Part shown: positions 8,152 to 16,712 of the stretch, one piece after another
Position numbering within the stretch: the stretch's first letter is position 1
How the letters are laid out: every line of letters begins with the position of its first letter
Assembly (NCBI GenBank): GCA_036741235.1
Contig: DAINSQ010000018.1
Location: forward strand, 1-43,141
Length of the DNA: 43,141 nt
Origin: JABWBR01 sp036741235
GTDB lineage: Bacteria; Bacteroidota; Bacteroidia; Chitinophagales; Saprospiraceae
Reading direction: 5' to 3'
Translations under genes and position numbers: made by a program
Notes under the pieces: generated by a model
Database searches by the model: none
What the model saw: only the letters and a program-made list of their open reading frames with translations
What the model was told of the DNA's origin: nothing

Positions 8152-9693
8152 TTATCGCCGTTTTATTACCTTCTTTGTCACGGATTGTCCGGCCTTTGTC
8201 AGGCGGATGAAATATACCCCATCATCCAGTCTGCTGATGTCTATGCGGGATTCTGAGCTGTCAGGCATGGCGTGCATCAATTGCCCATGCACATTATATA
8301 CCTCTATTCTGTCCCATTTATCTATGCTTTCACTTTGTATATTAATCCAAGAAAAAGTGGGATTGGGATACAGGGTCACGGCCTTGTTCGGTATGATGGG
8401 AAACGAAGTGCTTACCGGGCTGCAAAACAGCGTGTCCAGACAACCGTCTTTGCTGACCTTGATGAGCCAGCCCCAGTCTTTGGGCTCAGGCTCGTAGGTG
8501 CGGCTGTAACCGCATACTATCAGGCTGCCACTTGGCAGTTCCACTGCATCATAATAGTAGTTGGTGGAGCCGGTTTCGTAACTCCAAAACGCCGTGTCCA
8601 CCCGGCTCCAGAGTTGATCGCCCTGACTGTCCAAGCGCACCATCCAGCCGGAAAAGGAATTGTACCACATCGGTACAGGTGGGATGGGATAGTGGACAGG
8701 TTTTAATCCAATCGTTAACCAACCTCCATCGGTGAGTTGAATTGCTTTTGTAAAATAATTTATAGGAAAATCAGCCACTCCAAACGTATCATCCCGAATT
8801 ATATTGAAGTTTTCATCCCGAATAATAAATTTAGGTTGTTTTGATATTTCATTGTATGTTGCATTATACCAGCCTCTTGCGCTTGTGTATGCCCAATTAC
8901 CGTCTGGCGTCCTGAAGATGCTGCCTGCTCCCAACTCCTCCAATGAAGGCTGGCTCTCCCATTGCCATTTGATGTTGCCGAGGCTGTCGATGGCGAATAT
9001 CTTGCTTGTGTTTTTCACTTGCGGCAAGGGAGTGCCTTGCACTGCAGTAGTTGTTGCACCAATGACATATTCGTTTTCATTCAGAACTAATACATTATTA
9101 AATAAGGTTCGCCTGTTGGGTGTCGTGATTTTTTTTCCCCATATTTTGTTGCCTTGGAAATCTGTTTTCATTATGAAAATATTCAAAACAGAACTGGAAG
9201 CATCTGTCTTTTCCCCCAATATCAATAGGCCATCTCCCAATACTTTCACTTCTTCGTAAAAATCAACCACAGAGGCCGGGTCATCGTATTCTTTCAGGAA
9301 AACCGGTGCCCCGGAATTATCAAACCTCGCCAAATACCCGTTTCTTCTGTAAAAAAACTGCCCCACCCCCACATACCCGCTCCCATCACCCAGTTTTGCA
9401 AGGCTATTGGGATACGCCACCGTGAAATCATCGCTCAAACTGTCATTGTAGATATGGTAATCAATCAAATTGCCGCTCGTGTCAAAACGGGCGAGGAGCA
9501 TGCCTGCAGCAAATTGCCCTTCCTCCAAGACTACGCCATACACCACCAATGTATCTCCTGACAACTCCATGCTTTGAAACCCTGCCGCCCGTTCCCCGAG
9601 GTCATAAGCGCGGCTAAAGCCCGGCTGGGCAGGGGCTGTGTACTCGATGAGCGCCGATATAAGCATCAATAAATATCTCATGGCAAAAAGCAT
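8152..9693 (-). CDS. T9SS-sorted secreted protein with propeller-like repeats
   Basis: A 513-residue secreted protein. The signal peptide runs to about APAQ at residue 23. The body consists of repeated units of the form (F/W)x(I/V)(K/R)xDxxGNxxW alternating with VLxxGxxLIxG, the look of a beta-propeller built from T9SS-type repeats. The C-terminal 75 residues are a type A sorting domain (TLYPNPTFSWINIQS ... DGVYFIRL ... KKVIKRR). The cargo is probably anchored on the surface or released; its ligand is unknown. Two in-frame ATGs (9693 and 9681) are possible; the second gives a tighter signal peptide. It is downstream of another T9SS gene. Confidence 0.85.
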   Translation of the reverse strand: MLFAMRYLLMLISALIEYTAPAQPGFSRAYDLGERAAGFQSMELSGDTLVVYGVVLEEGQFAAGMLLARFDTSGNLIDYHIYNDSLSDDFTVAYPNSLAKLGDGSGYVGVGQFFYRRNGYLARFDNSGAPVFLKEYDDPASVVDFYEEVKVLGDGLLILGEKTDASSSVLNIFIMKTDFQGNKIWGKKITTPNRRTLFNNVLVLNENEYVIGATTTAVQGTPLPQVKNTSKIFAIDSLGNIKWQWESQPSLEELGAGSIFRTPDGNWAYTSARGWYNATYNEISKQPKFIIRDENFNIIRDDTFGVADFPINYFTKAIQLTDGGWLTIGLKPVHYPIPPVPMWYNSFSGWMVRLDSQGDQLWSRVDTAFWSYETGSTNYYYDAVELPSGSLIVCGYSRTYEPEPKDWGWLIKVSKDGCLDTLFCSPVSTSFPIIPNKAVTLYPNPTFSWINIQSESIDKWDRIEVYNVHGQLMHAMPDSSESRIDISRLDDGVYFIRLTKAGQSVTKKVIKRR

Positions 9694-9698
9694 AAATG

Positions 9699-9729
9699 CC
9701 CGTCCGGCCGCACAGGGCGACCGGACGGG
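9699..9729 (-). terminator. Perfect 9-bp hairpin between two T9SS genes
   Basis: CCCGTCCGG (9699-9707) and CCGGACGGG (9721-9729) form a perfect GC-rich stem. On the minus strand it is followed by a T-rich stretch (CATTTATGCTTTTTG), so it could terminate the upstream gene. Its base also sits only 5 nt before the first possible start codon of the downstream gene, so a role at the ribosome binding site is equally possible. Confidence 0.6.
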
Positions 9730-9745
9730 TAGGTAACAAAAAAAC

Positions 9746-11164
9746 TCACTTATTCAGGATGATCTTGCCGCTCCTCAGCACTTTGCCGTCGGCGGTCAGG
9801 TGATAGAAATACACCCCGGACGGATGGGCGCCGGTCTGCCAAATGTACGAGCCGGCCTGCGCCAGCCCGGACTGTGCGTGAACCTGCCTCCCGTTCACGT
9901 CAAAGATGCGCAAGGCAGCCTCTTTCACTCCTTCCGGCAGGGAAACCGAGAAGTTCACCAGGTCCCTTGCCGGGTTGGGGCTTGCCCGCACCCATTCAGG
10001 CTGATGCGCCATGTCGGGCGAGCCGCCCACTTCCATGGAGCGCTCCTCGATGCTGCCCCCGTCCTTGATATATTCGGCAGGGAAATGCCCGCCGTAAAGC
10101 GTCAGGATGCTCTTGGCCCAGCCCTCCGCATAGCCGTCCGCATCGAGGTAGCCGTTTATGGATTGGAGCGAAGCCCCGTCGAGCGAGTAAAAGGGCTTGC
10201 CGTCCAAGACATTGACAATGGACTTGTAATTATCCATGTCCGTTTGGCTCTCACCCGTCAACTGGTACGTTGTTATGGCAGCATTGGGTTTTGCTATGGC
10301 TGCCGTGGCATTGCCCATGCCCAACAGTTCGTCGGCCAGCCAAAGGTCGCCTTCGAGGCTGCCCATGTTGCTTATCCAGGTGCGCAGGGTGTCGGCGCTG
10401 AACCCGGCGGTGTCGTATAATTCATGGATGGCAACCATGTACGCTGCCTCGTCCATCGCCCGCTGGTAATAAGCCATCTGGCGGGCTTTTTCCTCCGTGG
10501 GGTTGAGGGCGTAATCGGCTTTGACCAACAGGTAGGCGTTGCGTTTCCCGTAAAAATCGGTTTTGACAATGTCAATTTCTCCTTCCGTTCGGCACGGCGG
10601 CTCGCTGCATTGCGAAGTGACGCTAAACCCGGCATCGTTGGCAAATATGCCGTAGCCCCAGTCGGCTAGGCTGCTTCCCTGTATCGCCCTGATATTGATG
10701 TAGGAACAATCGTATAACCTGATCCCATTTACCCCCGTCATGTGTACGAATGAATGGAACGGCTGGCTGTGCGGGTAATCGTCATTGGTCAGGAAACTGG
10801 TGCTCGTGAACGAGCCGACGTAGTTGCGTGGCTGCCCCTGCTGACCCGTCGGGAGGGAGAAGGGCCAAAAGTTCTGATATGGCGCAAACTCCACCCCAAT
10901 CGGGCAGTTCTTGATGGTTGCCCCTATGCAACTAATTTGCCCGCCTGTGCCATTAGAGGTACGGACAATATGTGTATATATTCGAATGTAGTATGGACCG
11001 TCAACATTGGATATGTTTTCCAATCCTCCAGGAACAATACCTGTCGAGCCGTTGCCAGGTGTTGTAAAACAAATATCGTATTGGGAATAGAGATTCGAAC
11101 AGACAAGTAATGCAATTAGTAGTAACAAGAAAGACCTGTTCAATGAATTTAGTTTAGCTTTCAT
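9746..11164 (-). CDS. T9SS-sorted secreted protein, possibly internally shortened
   Basis: A 472-residue protein with a signal peptide ending near LYSQ (residue 28) and a C-terminal T9SS type A sorting domain (ASPNPARDLVNFSVS ... GVYFYHLTADG ... GKIILNK). Residues about 30-175 read like parallel beta-helix rungs (CIGATIKNCPIGVEF; LYDCSYINIRAIQGS; WGYGIFANDAGFSV). Residues about 215-350 are helical (EEKARQMAYYQRAMDEAAYMVAI). The small number of rungs and the abrupt change suggest the remains of a larger beta-helix protein, which is inference. The function is unknown. The stop is followed by a hairpin. Confidence 0.8.
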   Translation of the reverse strand: MKAKLNSLNRSFLLLLIALLVCSNLYSQYDICFTTPGNGSTGIVPGGLENISNVDGPYYIRIYTHIVRTSNGTGGQISCIGATIKNCPIGVEFAPYQNFWPFSLPTGQQGQPRNYVGSFTSTSFLTNDDYPHSQPFHSFVHMTGVNGIRLYDCSYINIRAIQGSSLADWGYGIFANDAGFSVTSQCSEPPCRTEGEIDIVKTDFYGKRNAYLLVKADYALNPTEEKARQMAYYQRAMDEAAYMVAIHELYDTAGFSADTLRTWISNMGSLEGDLWLADELLGMGNATAAIAKPNAAITTYQLTGESQTDMDNYKSIVNVLDGKPFYSLDGASLQSINGYLDADGYAEGWAKSILTLYGGHFPAEYIKDGGSIEERSMEVGGSPDMAHQPEWVRASPNPARDLVNFSVSLPEGVKEAALRIFDVNGRQVHAQSGLAQAGSYIWQTGAHPSGVYFYHLTADGKVLRSGKIILNK

Positions 11165-11306
11165 AAAAGGGTTTGTATTAGAAAATGAAAAAAGTTATGT
11201 AGCTTTTAGCTGGATTTGCGCCAGAGCTGAAGTCATACACAAAATAAGGCGGTGAGAAGTATATAAATTTATGCCTTGCGTTCAAGAAAATCAAGTACAG
11301 ATAATT

Positions 11307-12275
11307 ATGCAACAACTACAAAACGTCCCGACGCTCGCAGACATTCGCGCCACCCACGCGGCAATCGCGTCGTTCATACACCGCACGCCTGTGCTGACTT
11401 GTTCTACCATCAACAACATGACGGGGGCGGAATTGTATTTTAAGTGTGAAAACTTCCAGAAAGTGGGCGCCTTCAAAATGCGGGGCGCGGCCAGTGCGGC
11501 CTTGAGGCTCAGCGCCGAGCAGGCGGCGCGGGGACTTGCCACTCACTCTTCGGGCAACCATGCGCAGGCAGTAGCCCGGGCGGCCCAACAGTTGGGCGTG
11601 CCGGCGTATATCGTCATGCCCTCCAATGCGCCGGCTATCAAGCAGGCAGCCACGCGGGGCTACGGCGCCGAGATCACCTTCTGCGCGCCCACCGTGGAAG
11701 CGCGGGAAACCACGCTGCAGGAAGTCGTAGCGCGCACCGGCGCCACCTTCATCCACCCATACAACGACTACAACGTCATTGCCGGGCAGGCCACGGCCGC
11801 CCTGGAATTGCTGGAAGACACCGCCTCCCGGCCCCTGCACATCGTGATGTCGCCGGTAGGCGGCGGCGGATTGATGAGCGGTACCGCCCTTTCGACGCGG
11901 TATTTGGCCCCCGGCGCACAAGTCTTCGGCGCCGAACCCCAGGCCGTCGACGACGCCTGGCGATCGCTACATAGCGGCGCTATCGTTACCAATACGACCA
12001 CCCAAACCATTGCTGACGGCCTCCGCACTAACCTGGGCGAAAAAACTTTTGATATTATCCGCCGGCATGTCGACGAGATCTATACGGTTTCCGAACAAGC
12101 TATCATTGATGCTATGCGCCTGGTATGGGAACGCATGAAAATCATCATTGAACCCTCCTGTGCTGTGCCGCTGGCGGCAGTATTCACTTATCCCGATGTG
12201 TTTAAAGGCAAACGGGTGGGCATTATTCTGACCGGCGGCAATGTGGACCTGGACGAGCTGCCGTGGGGAGGGTAA
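11307..12275 (+). CDS. PLP-dependent serine/threonine dehydratase-like enzyme
   Basis: A 322-residue fold-type II PLP enzyme of the threonine dehydratase/serine racemase group. PLP should bind Lys57 in GAFKMRGA; the phosphate loop is PVGGGGLMSG, and SSGNHAQAVA is the substrate loop. There is no C-terminal ACT domain, so it is not the feedback-controlled biosynthetic IlvA. The C-terminal TGGNVDLDELPW resembles serine racemase and threo-3-hydroxyaspartate ammonia-lyase, so the substrate remains open. The start MQQLQNVPTLADI is chosen by family length; in-frame ATG 11271 gives a longer form. A near-consensus -7 box (TAAATTTA, 11264-11271) lies upstream. Confidence 0.87.
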   Translation: MQQLQNVPTLADIRATHAAIASFIHRTPVLTCSTINNMTGAELYFKCENFQKVGAFKMRGAASAALRLSAEQAARGLATHSSGNHAQAVARAAQQLGVPAYIVMPSNAPAIKQAATRGYGAEITFCAPTVEARETTLQEVVARTGATFIHPYNDYNVIAGQATAALELLEDTASRPLHIVMSPVGGGGLMSGTALSTRYLAPGAQVFGAEPQAVDDAWRSLHSGAIVTNTTTQTIADGLRTNLGEKTFDIIRRHVDEIYTVSEQAIIDAMRLVWERMKIIIEPSCAVPLAAVFTYPDVFKGKRVGIILTGGNVDLDELPWGG

Positions 12276-12448
12276 TTAACAAAAAAACAGATTGGTTAAA
12301 CATTGGTTAAACCAGGCAGTCTTTCATCGATGGACGTCACAATATAAAAATCTGATTATTAGTTTATAATAAAATAATTAACGCATCTTTAACGCCCCAA
12401 AAGCGCAACGCCGGGGGCGGCGCGAAGTCTAAAGGGTAGAAAATGTCG

Positions 12449-12456
12449 TAAATTTG
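12449..12456 (+). promoter_or_regulatory. -7 promoter box TAAATTTG
   Basis: An exact TAnnTTTG match 45 nt before the first OmpH gene. The TTG that begins the longest version of that frame lies inside this box, supporting the ATG at 12502. The rest of 12276-12500 is gene-free, with a direct repeat GGTTAAAC-ATT-GGTTAAAC near 12294. Confidence 0.55.
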
Positions 12457-12501
12457 AAAGCGCAACCAAACACATTGCATCACCAAATAAATTCAATTGA
12501 T

Positions 12502-13032
12502 ATGAACTTCTCACAGTTTTGGAAAAAAGGATTGGCTGCCTTGTTTGTAGTGATGTCTTTTGCCTGGACGGCCGGTGCGCAGCGTATTGCCTGCGTAGAT
12601 GTCAATAAAATTCTGGAAAGCATTCAGGAATACAAAGACGCGCAGGACGAACTCGACCGCCAGGCCAACAAATGGCGGCAGGAAATTGCACAGGAATACG
12701 ATGTTATTAAGGGTATGTACAACCGTTATCAGGCAGAACAAGTCCTTTTAAGTGATGAAGCGCGCCGCCAGCGCGAAGAAGAGATTACGAACAAGGAAAA
12801 AGAAGTGCGCGACATGCAGAAGGCCAAATTCGGCCCGGAAGGCGATTTGTTCAAGCGCAGGCAGGAATTGGTGCGGCCCATTCAGGACAAAGTGTACTCC
12901 GCCATAGAAGATTATGCCAGCGAGCGGGGTTTTGACTTTATTTTTGATAAAGGCGGATCGGCAGGCATCATTTTCAGCAGCGCGCAATACGACAAAACCT
13001 CGGAGGTTTTGGAAAGATTAAAAAAGAAATAA
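12502..13032 (+). CDS. OmpH/Skp family periplasmic chaperone (copy 1)
   Basis: A 176-residue exported protein with a signal peptide ending near AGAQ (residue 27). The mature part begins RIACVDVNKILESIQEYKDAQDEL, the usual Skp opening strand, then a long charged coiled coil (about 50-120), and ends with VYSAIEDYASERGFDFIFDKG. Skp-like proteins hold unfolded outer-membrane proteins on the way to the BAM complex. It is paired with a second copy 74 nt downstream and murI after that, a common gene order in this phylum. The usual upstream partner bamA is absent here. Confidence 0.9.
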   Translation: MNFSQFWKKGLAALFVVMSFAWTAGAQRIACVDVNKILESIQEYKDAQDELDRQANKWRQEIAQEYDVIKGMYNRYQAEQVLLSDEARRQREEEITNKEKEVRDMQKAKFGPEGDLFKRRQELVRPIQDKVYSAIEDYASERGFDFIFDKGGSAGIIFSSAQYDKTSEVLERLKKK

Positions 13033-13073
13033 CGCCGCTGAGCCTTAAAAGCTGTATCTTTGCCGGCGTTTTT
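13031..13073 (+). terminator. Hairpin with T-run that encloses a -7 box
   Basis: AACGCCG (13031-13037) pairs with CGGCGTT (13064-13070), followed by a short T-run to 13073. The 26-nt loop contains TATCTTTG (13055-13062), an exact -7 consensus box, 44 nt before the second OmpH gene. It may act both as a weak terminator of the first gene and as the promoter region of the second. Confidence 0.5.
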
Positions 13074-13106
13074 ACGTCAAAACCATAAAAACTAAACACA
13101 TTGAAG

Positions 13107-13619
13107 ATGATTTCATTCCTCAAGTTCGGCAGTGCGCTGGTCTTGGTATTGGGCCTCGCGATAAACCTCGGCGCCCAGAAATTCGGTTATATCAATTCAG
13201 CGGCTATCCTGTCGGAAATGCCTGAAGTTAAACAGGCTGACGCCAACCTCGAGGCGCTTCAGAAGCAATTGCAGAAGAAAGGCCAGGGTATGGTAGAATT
13301 GCTGCAGAAAGATTACACCGAAATTCAGGCCAAAGTTGAGCGGGGTGAATTATCGCCCAAGCAGCAGGAAGAAGAAGCGGCCAAACTCAAGAAGCGCGAA
13401 GAGGAAATCGCCAAGTTTGAGCAGGAAATGGTTAAACAACTGCAAGACAAACGCACGGAGTTGTTACAGCCCATTTACGACAAAGTAAACAAGGCCATCA
13501 GCGACGTGGCAAAAGAAAACGGCTTCCAATTTGTATTCGACCAGGGCGTATTGCTCTATTCCGAACAAACACTGGATGTGGGCCCCATGGTAAAAGCCAA
13601 GCTGGGTATCAATCCCTAA
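13107..13619 (+). CDS. OmpH/Skp family periplasmic chaperone (copy 2)
   Basis: A 170-residue paralogue of the preceding gene. The signal peptide ends near LGAQ (residue 23). The mature protein begins KFGYINSAAILSEMPEVKQADANLEAL, continues as a highly charged coiled coil (about 50-120, many KK/EEE runs), and ends in NGFQFVFDQGVLLYSE. Same inferred role: holding outer-membrane proteins in the periplasm. Start ATG 13107 is used; the TTG two codons upstream adds nothing. Its stop is 8 nt before the murI start. Confidence 0.9.
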   Translation: MISFLKFGSALVLVLGLAINLGAQKFGYINSAAILSEMPEVKQADANLEALQKQLQKKGQGMVELLQKDYTEIQAKVERGELSPKQQEEEAAKLKKREEEIAKFEQEMVKQLQDKRTELLQPIYDKVNKAISDVAKENGFQFVFDQGVLLYSEQTLDVGPMVKAKLGINP

Positions 13620-13627
13620 ACACTGCT

Positions 13628-14425
13628 TTGGCGCCCGGTGCTCCTATCGGCATTTTTGACTCTGGCATTGGCGGCATTACGGTCGCCAATGCCATTGTTG
13701 GTTTATTGCCCGGCGAAACGCTCTGCTATTTCGGCGATACCGCCCATGTGCCTTACGGGGGCAAGTCAGCCGATACCATCACCCGCTACTCCCTTGATAT
13801 TACCGCTTTTCTGCTCGATCAGGGCTGTAAGGCAATCGTAGTAGCCTGCAATACCGCATCAGCGGCTGCTTTGCCCACGCTTCGCCATACCTGGCCTGCC
13901 GTGCCGATCATCGGCATGGAGCCCGCTGTGAAACCGGCCGCTACTGCTACTCGCTCGGGTGTAGTAGGGGTACTGGCTACCCGCGGCACTTTTTCGAGCG
14001 AGCGCTACGCCAGCCTGATGGAGCGTTACGCCCACGGGGTTGTGATACTTGAAAATCCCTGTGTAGGCCTCGTCGAATTAATTGAAGCAGGTCTGGTCGA
14101 CGACCCGGCCACCGAGAGCTTCTTGCAACAGATATTGACCCCCATGATAGAGCAGGGCGCCGATACGTTTGTGCTGGGCTGTACCCATTATCCGCTGGTA
14201 CGGCCGCTCATTGAACGCATCGTTCCGCCTGGCGCCGCCATCATTGATCCCGCCCCCGCCGTAGCCCGTCAGCTCCAACGCCGCCTTCAACAACTCGATT
14301 TGTTGAACGACCAGCGCTCCGGCACTCATCAAATGTATGTCTCCGGCGACCTCCAGTCTTTTAAAATAATGGCTGAACGCTTTTTTTGCGGCTCTTTTCT
14401 GCTGGAACAGCATTTGTTTCATTAA
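13628..14425 (+). CDS. murI: Glutamate racemase
   Basis: A 265-residue cofactor-independent racemase that makes D-glutamate for peptidoglycan. The motif order is IGIFDSGIGGITVA, YFGDTAHVPYG, VVACNTASAAAL with catalytic Cys74, and LGCTHYPLVRP with catalytic Cys185. Both cysteines are present. No ATG precedes the conserved N-terminus, so initiation is most likely at TTG 13628, 8 nt after the OmpH stop; this may lower its translation. Cotranscription with the OmpH pair is likely. Confidence 0.94.
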   Translation: MAPGAPIGIFDSGIGGITVANAIVGLLPGETLCYFGDTAHVPYGGKSADTITRYSLDITAFLLDQGCKAIVVACNTASAAALPTLRHTWPAVPIIGMEPAVKPAATATRSGVVGVLATRGTFSSERYASLMERYAHGVVILENPCVGLVELIEAGLVDDPATESFLQQILTPMIEQGADTFVLGCTHYPLVRPLIERIVPPGAAIIDPAPAVARQLQRRLQQLDLLNDQRSGTHQMYVSGDLQSFKIMAERFFCGSFLLEQHLFH

Positions 14426-14451
14426 CTTTAGGATTCAAGAATAATCGGAAC

Positions 14452-15885
14452 ATGACTTTAAAAGAAGCTATTCAGCAAGTTCTTACTATTGAGGAGCTTG
14501 TCGAGTTCGATGACGTTGTTCAGGCAATTCGCCGGCTCTGTCCCAACAAAAAGTCGACAAAAGCGCTCATCAAGGAGGTTGAGAATTTCATAAAGGAAGA
14601 AGGCATCATTAATATTAAAGTCAGTTCATCGCGTGAACGGATCGTTCATCGCCGTCAATTGTTCAGGAAAAGCCGGTTTCGCATACACCCCCACGAACTG
14701 GAATTGGAAAAAAAGTGCATGATCATCGGCCACCGGCTGCTCCCCTTTGTCAATCCGACGGAGGATCCTGAATCGCTGGTCTTTCTGGACGATGAAGACA
14801 AGGCGATCCCGGTGCGGACTATCACCCTGGATCCGGAAGAAGCCTATCAATTTATGATGTTGTTGCCGCCCTATTGCCATGATCAATATTACCAAACCCC
14901 CAAAAAGGGGAGGCAACTCAGTTTGTTAGCCCTCGACTTGTCGAAATGGCTAAAAGTCAACCCTACCAGCAGCGACAAAGACATGTGGATGATAACGCCG
15001 ATCGACTACGATGCGGGCCGGTTCAGGCTTTCGCGGCTCTCTTCCAGGCAAATTGCCGAACAAAAACTGCTCATCAATCGACATGACGACCTTTTGAAAC
15101 GCGCGCTGCTGGATATAATCGAAGCCGATATAGCGCCTGTCCCCATAGATTTGGTCGCCTTTTGGGCATTTGCCAATATAGCTGATGATACGGTGGTACA
15201 AAATCCCGGCTCGCCTGTCGGGCCTTTTATTACAGGATCGCAGGATTGGCAAATCGCTTTTGAGGGCACTTTCCATTATCTTCAGTCGCATAACTTTATA
15301 GAACAATTGCTTGAAAAAGCGCAGGAGGCCAGTAATCATTTCGACCCCCGCAAGATGGGGAAATCGAAAACTGTGCAAGGAATTCTGGCTGAACTGGGCT
15401 CTTCCTACAGCGAATCTTTTGTTGCTGCCAAGTTATTAATGCAAAAACAAGATTACGGTTATTTTGTCCTTTCAGAAATCTATGACATACTATTTTCCTT
15501 CGAAGGACAAGGATTTTACAATGCCAGACAAGAAAGGAACTTTGGAAAAGCTATTGTGGAATTGGGAGAAGCGGTGTATGCAAAATGGGAAAAAACGAAT
15601 TTGTCACTGCCATCCAGGAAGCTGCTTCAAACAATCCTGGAGTTAAAACAAGAGATAGTAGACATGCTTTGGGAATTGGGCGCATGGGATGAAGAAGACC
15701 AGCTGGAGGTGCTGCCTGCCCTGCTACAATACCGCCCCATTGAAAATGTGATTGATTCAATCATGGAAAATATTGTCTGGGGAGAACAGCCGCCCCCCCG
15801 GGATATCCAGTTAATCACAGAACAAATGCAAATATTAAGCGCTGAATTTATGGCGTTCAAGGAGAGTATGTTTGGAGAAGATTAA
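14452..15885 (+). CDS. Uncharacterised protein, 477 aa
   Basis: I do not recognise this family. It has no signal peptide or membrane segment, so it is probably cytoplasmic. Residues 1-60 form a compact helical segment (MTLKEAIQQVLTIEEL ... ALIKEVENFIKEEGII) that could be a winged-helix of the HARE-HTH kind; this is weak. The middle has Trp- and Tyr-rich stretches, and the C-terminal half is helical and acidic (LELKQEIVDMLWELGAWDEEDQLEVLPALL). A near-consensus box TAACTTTA (14423-14430) lies 21 nt before the ATG. Its stop overlaps that of convergent trmB by 4 nt. Confidence 0.8.
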   Translation: MTLKEAIQQVLTIEELVEFDDVVQAIRRLCPNKKSTKALIKEVENFIKEEGIINIKVSSSRERIVHRRQLFRKSRFRIHPHELELEKKCMIIGHRLLPFVNPTEDPESLVFLDDEDKAIPVRTITLDPEEAYQFMMLLPPYCHDQYYQTPKKGRQLSLLALDLSKWLKVNPTSSDKDMWMITPIDYDAGRFRLSRLSSRQIAEQKLLINRHDDLLKRALLDIIEADIAPVPIDLVAFWAFANIADDTVVQNPGSPVGPFITGSQDWQIAFEGTFHYLQSHNFIEQLLEKAQEASNHFDPRKMGKSKTVQGILAELGSSYSESFVAAKLLMQKQDYGYFVLSEIYDILFSFEGQGFYNARQERNFGKAIVELGEAVYAKWEKTNLSLPSRKLLQTILELKQEIVDMLWELGAWDEEDQLEVLPALLQYRPIENVIDSIMENIVWGEQPPPRDIQLITEQMQILSAEFMAFKESMFGED

Positions 15886-16571
15886 ATCGCAAACTGTATA
15901 TATTTAATTGTTTTTTTCGCTTCCAGGTGCTGTTTTTCGTAGTAGGTTTTTAGTTCAAGGGCCTTTACAGGTAATTCGCCGGCATAAATATCGCTGCTGT
16001 GGAATTTGATGTCGGCGCCGGGATATGCTGCCAGCGTCTCCAGCGTAAAATCGTACAATTGTACTTCGTCGGTTTTGAGGTGAATGAGGGCGCCGGGTTG
16101 AAGTATTTTGCGATAGCGATCGAGAAATGCCGCTGAGGTTAGTCGCCGATTGGCCTTGCTATTGCGCAGGAAGGGATCGGGGAAAGTGATCCATATTTCG
16201 CTGACTTCGCGCGGCGCAAAAAAACATTCGATGTGTTCGATGCGCGCGCGCAAAAAGGCAGCATTGGCAATGTCATGTTCGAGCGCTCTGGATGCGCCTT
16301 TCCAAATGCGCGCGCCTTTTATATCGACGCCGATAAAATTGCGTTGGGGTGATTGCAAGGCAAGGCCGAGCGTGTATTCGCCCCGTCCGCAGGCCAACTC
16401 AAGCGTAATGGGGTTGCTATTGCCGAAGTGGGATTCGGCCCAGCGCCCGCGCAGGTCAACAGTTGCGCCGTGTCCGGCAGTCAACAACGGTTGACCGGTG
16501 TCAAAATTTTCATAAACATTGGGAAATGACAGTACTTCCGCAAATTTTTGCAATTTGTTGCGCTTACTCAT
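15882..16571 (-). CDS. trmB: tRNA (guanine-N7-)-methyltransferase
   Basis: A 229-residue SAM methyltransferase that forms m7G46 in tRNA. The start MSKRNKLQKFAEVL is typical of this phylum; the frame extends further upstream but those residues are not conserved in style, and a -7 box (16605-16612) lies between. The SAM-binding motif is LELACGRGEYTLGLA, and the family signature WITFPDPFLRNSKANRRLT is intact, followed by HLKTDEVQLYDFT. It converges on the unknown 477-aa gene, the two stop codons sharing TTAA. Confidence 0.93.
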   Translation of the reverse strand: MSKRNKLQKFAEVLSFPNVYENFDTGQPLLTAGHGATVDLRGRWAESHFGNSNPITLELACGRGEYTLGLALQSPQRNFIGVDIKGARIWKGASRALEHDIANAAFLRARIEHIECFFAPREVSEIWITFPDPFLRNSKANRRLTSAAFLDRYRKILQPGALIHLKTDEVQLYDFTLETLAAYPGADIKFHSSDIYAGELPVKALELKTYYEKQHLEAKKTIKYIQFAI

Positions 16572-16604
16572 GTCTACCTTGGGATAAACCGCTGAATAAA
16601 ACCG

Positions 16605-16612
16605 CAAAAATA
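16605..16612 (-). promoter_or_regulatory. -7 promoter box TATTTTTG for trmB
   Basis: On the minus strand this reads TATTTTTG, an exact TAnnTTTG match, 33 nt before the trmB ATG. It argues for the start at 16571 over the longer frame. Confidence 0.5.
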
Positions 16613-16712
16613 GGCTTCCGGAAACATTATAATAATAAATTTTTCTTCTAATTAATGCCTGCGTAATCAAGCAAGGCGCATATTTGTTAATAATAAAATA
16701 TACCTTAAGGCT

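Noticed and set aside
11222..11233. CAGAGCTGAAGT shared with 38580-38591, as a possible T9SS gene motif
   Set aside because: A 12-base match is expected many times by chance in 43 kb, and the two copies have opposite orientation relative to their genes.
11307..12275. Biosynthetic threonine deaminase IlvA
   Set aside because: There is no ACT regulatory domain, and the C-terminal GGNVDLDELPW points to the serine racemase/hydroxyaspartate lyase side of the family.
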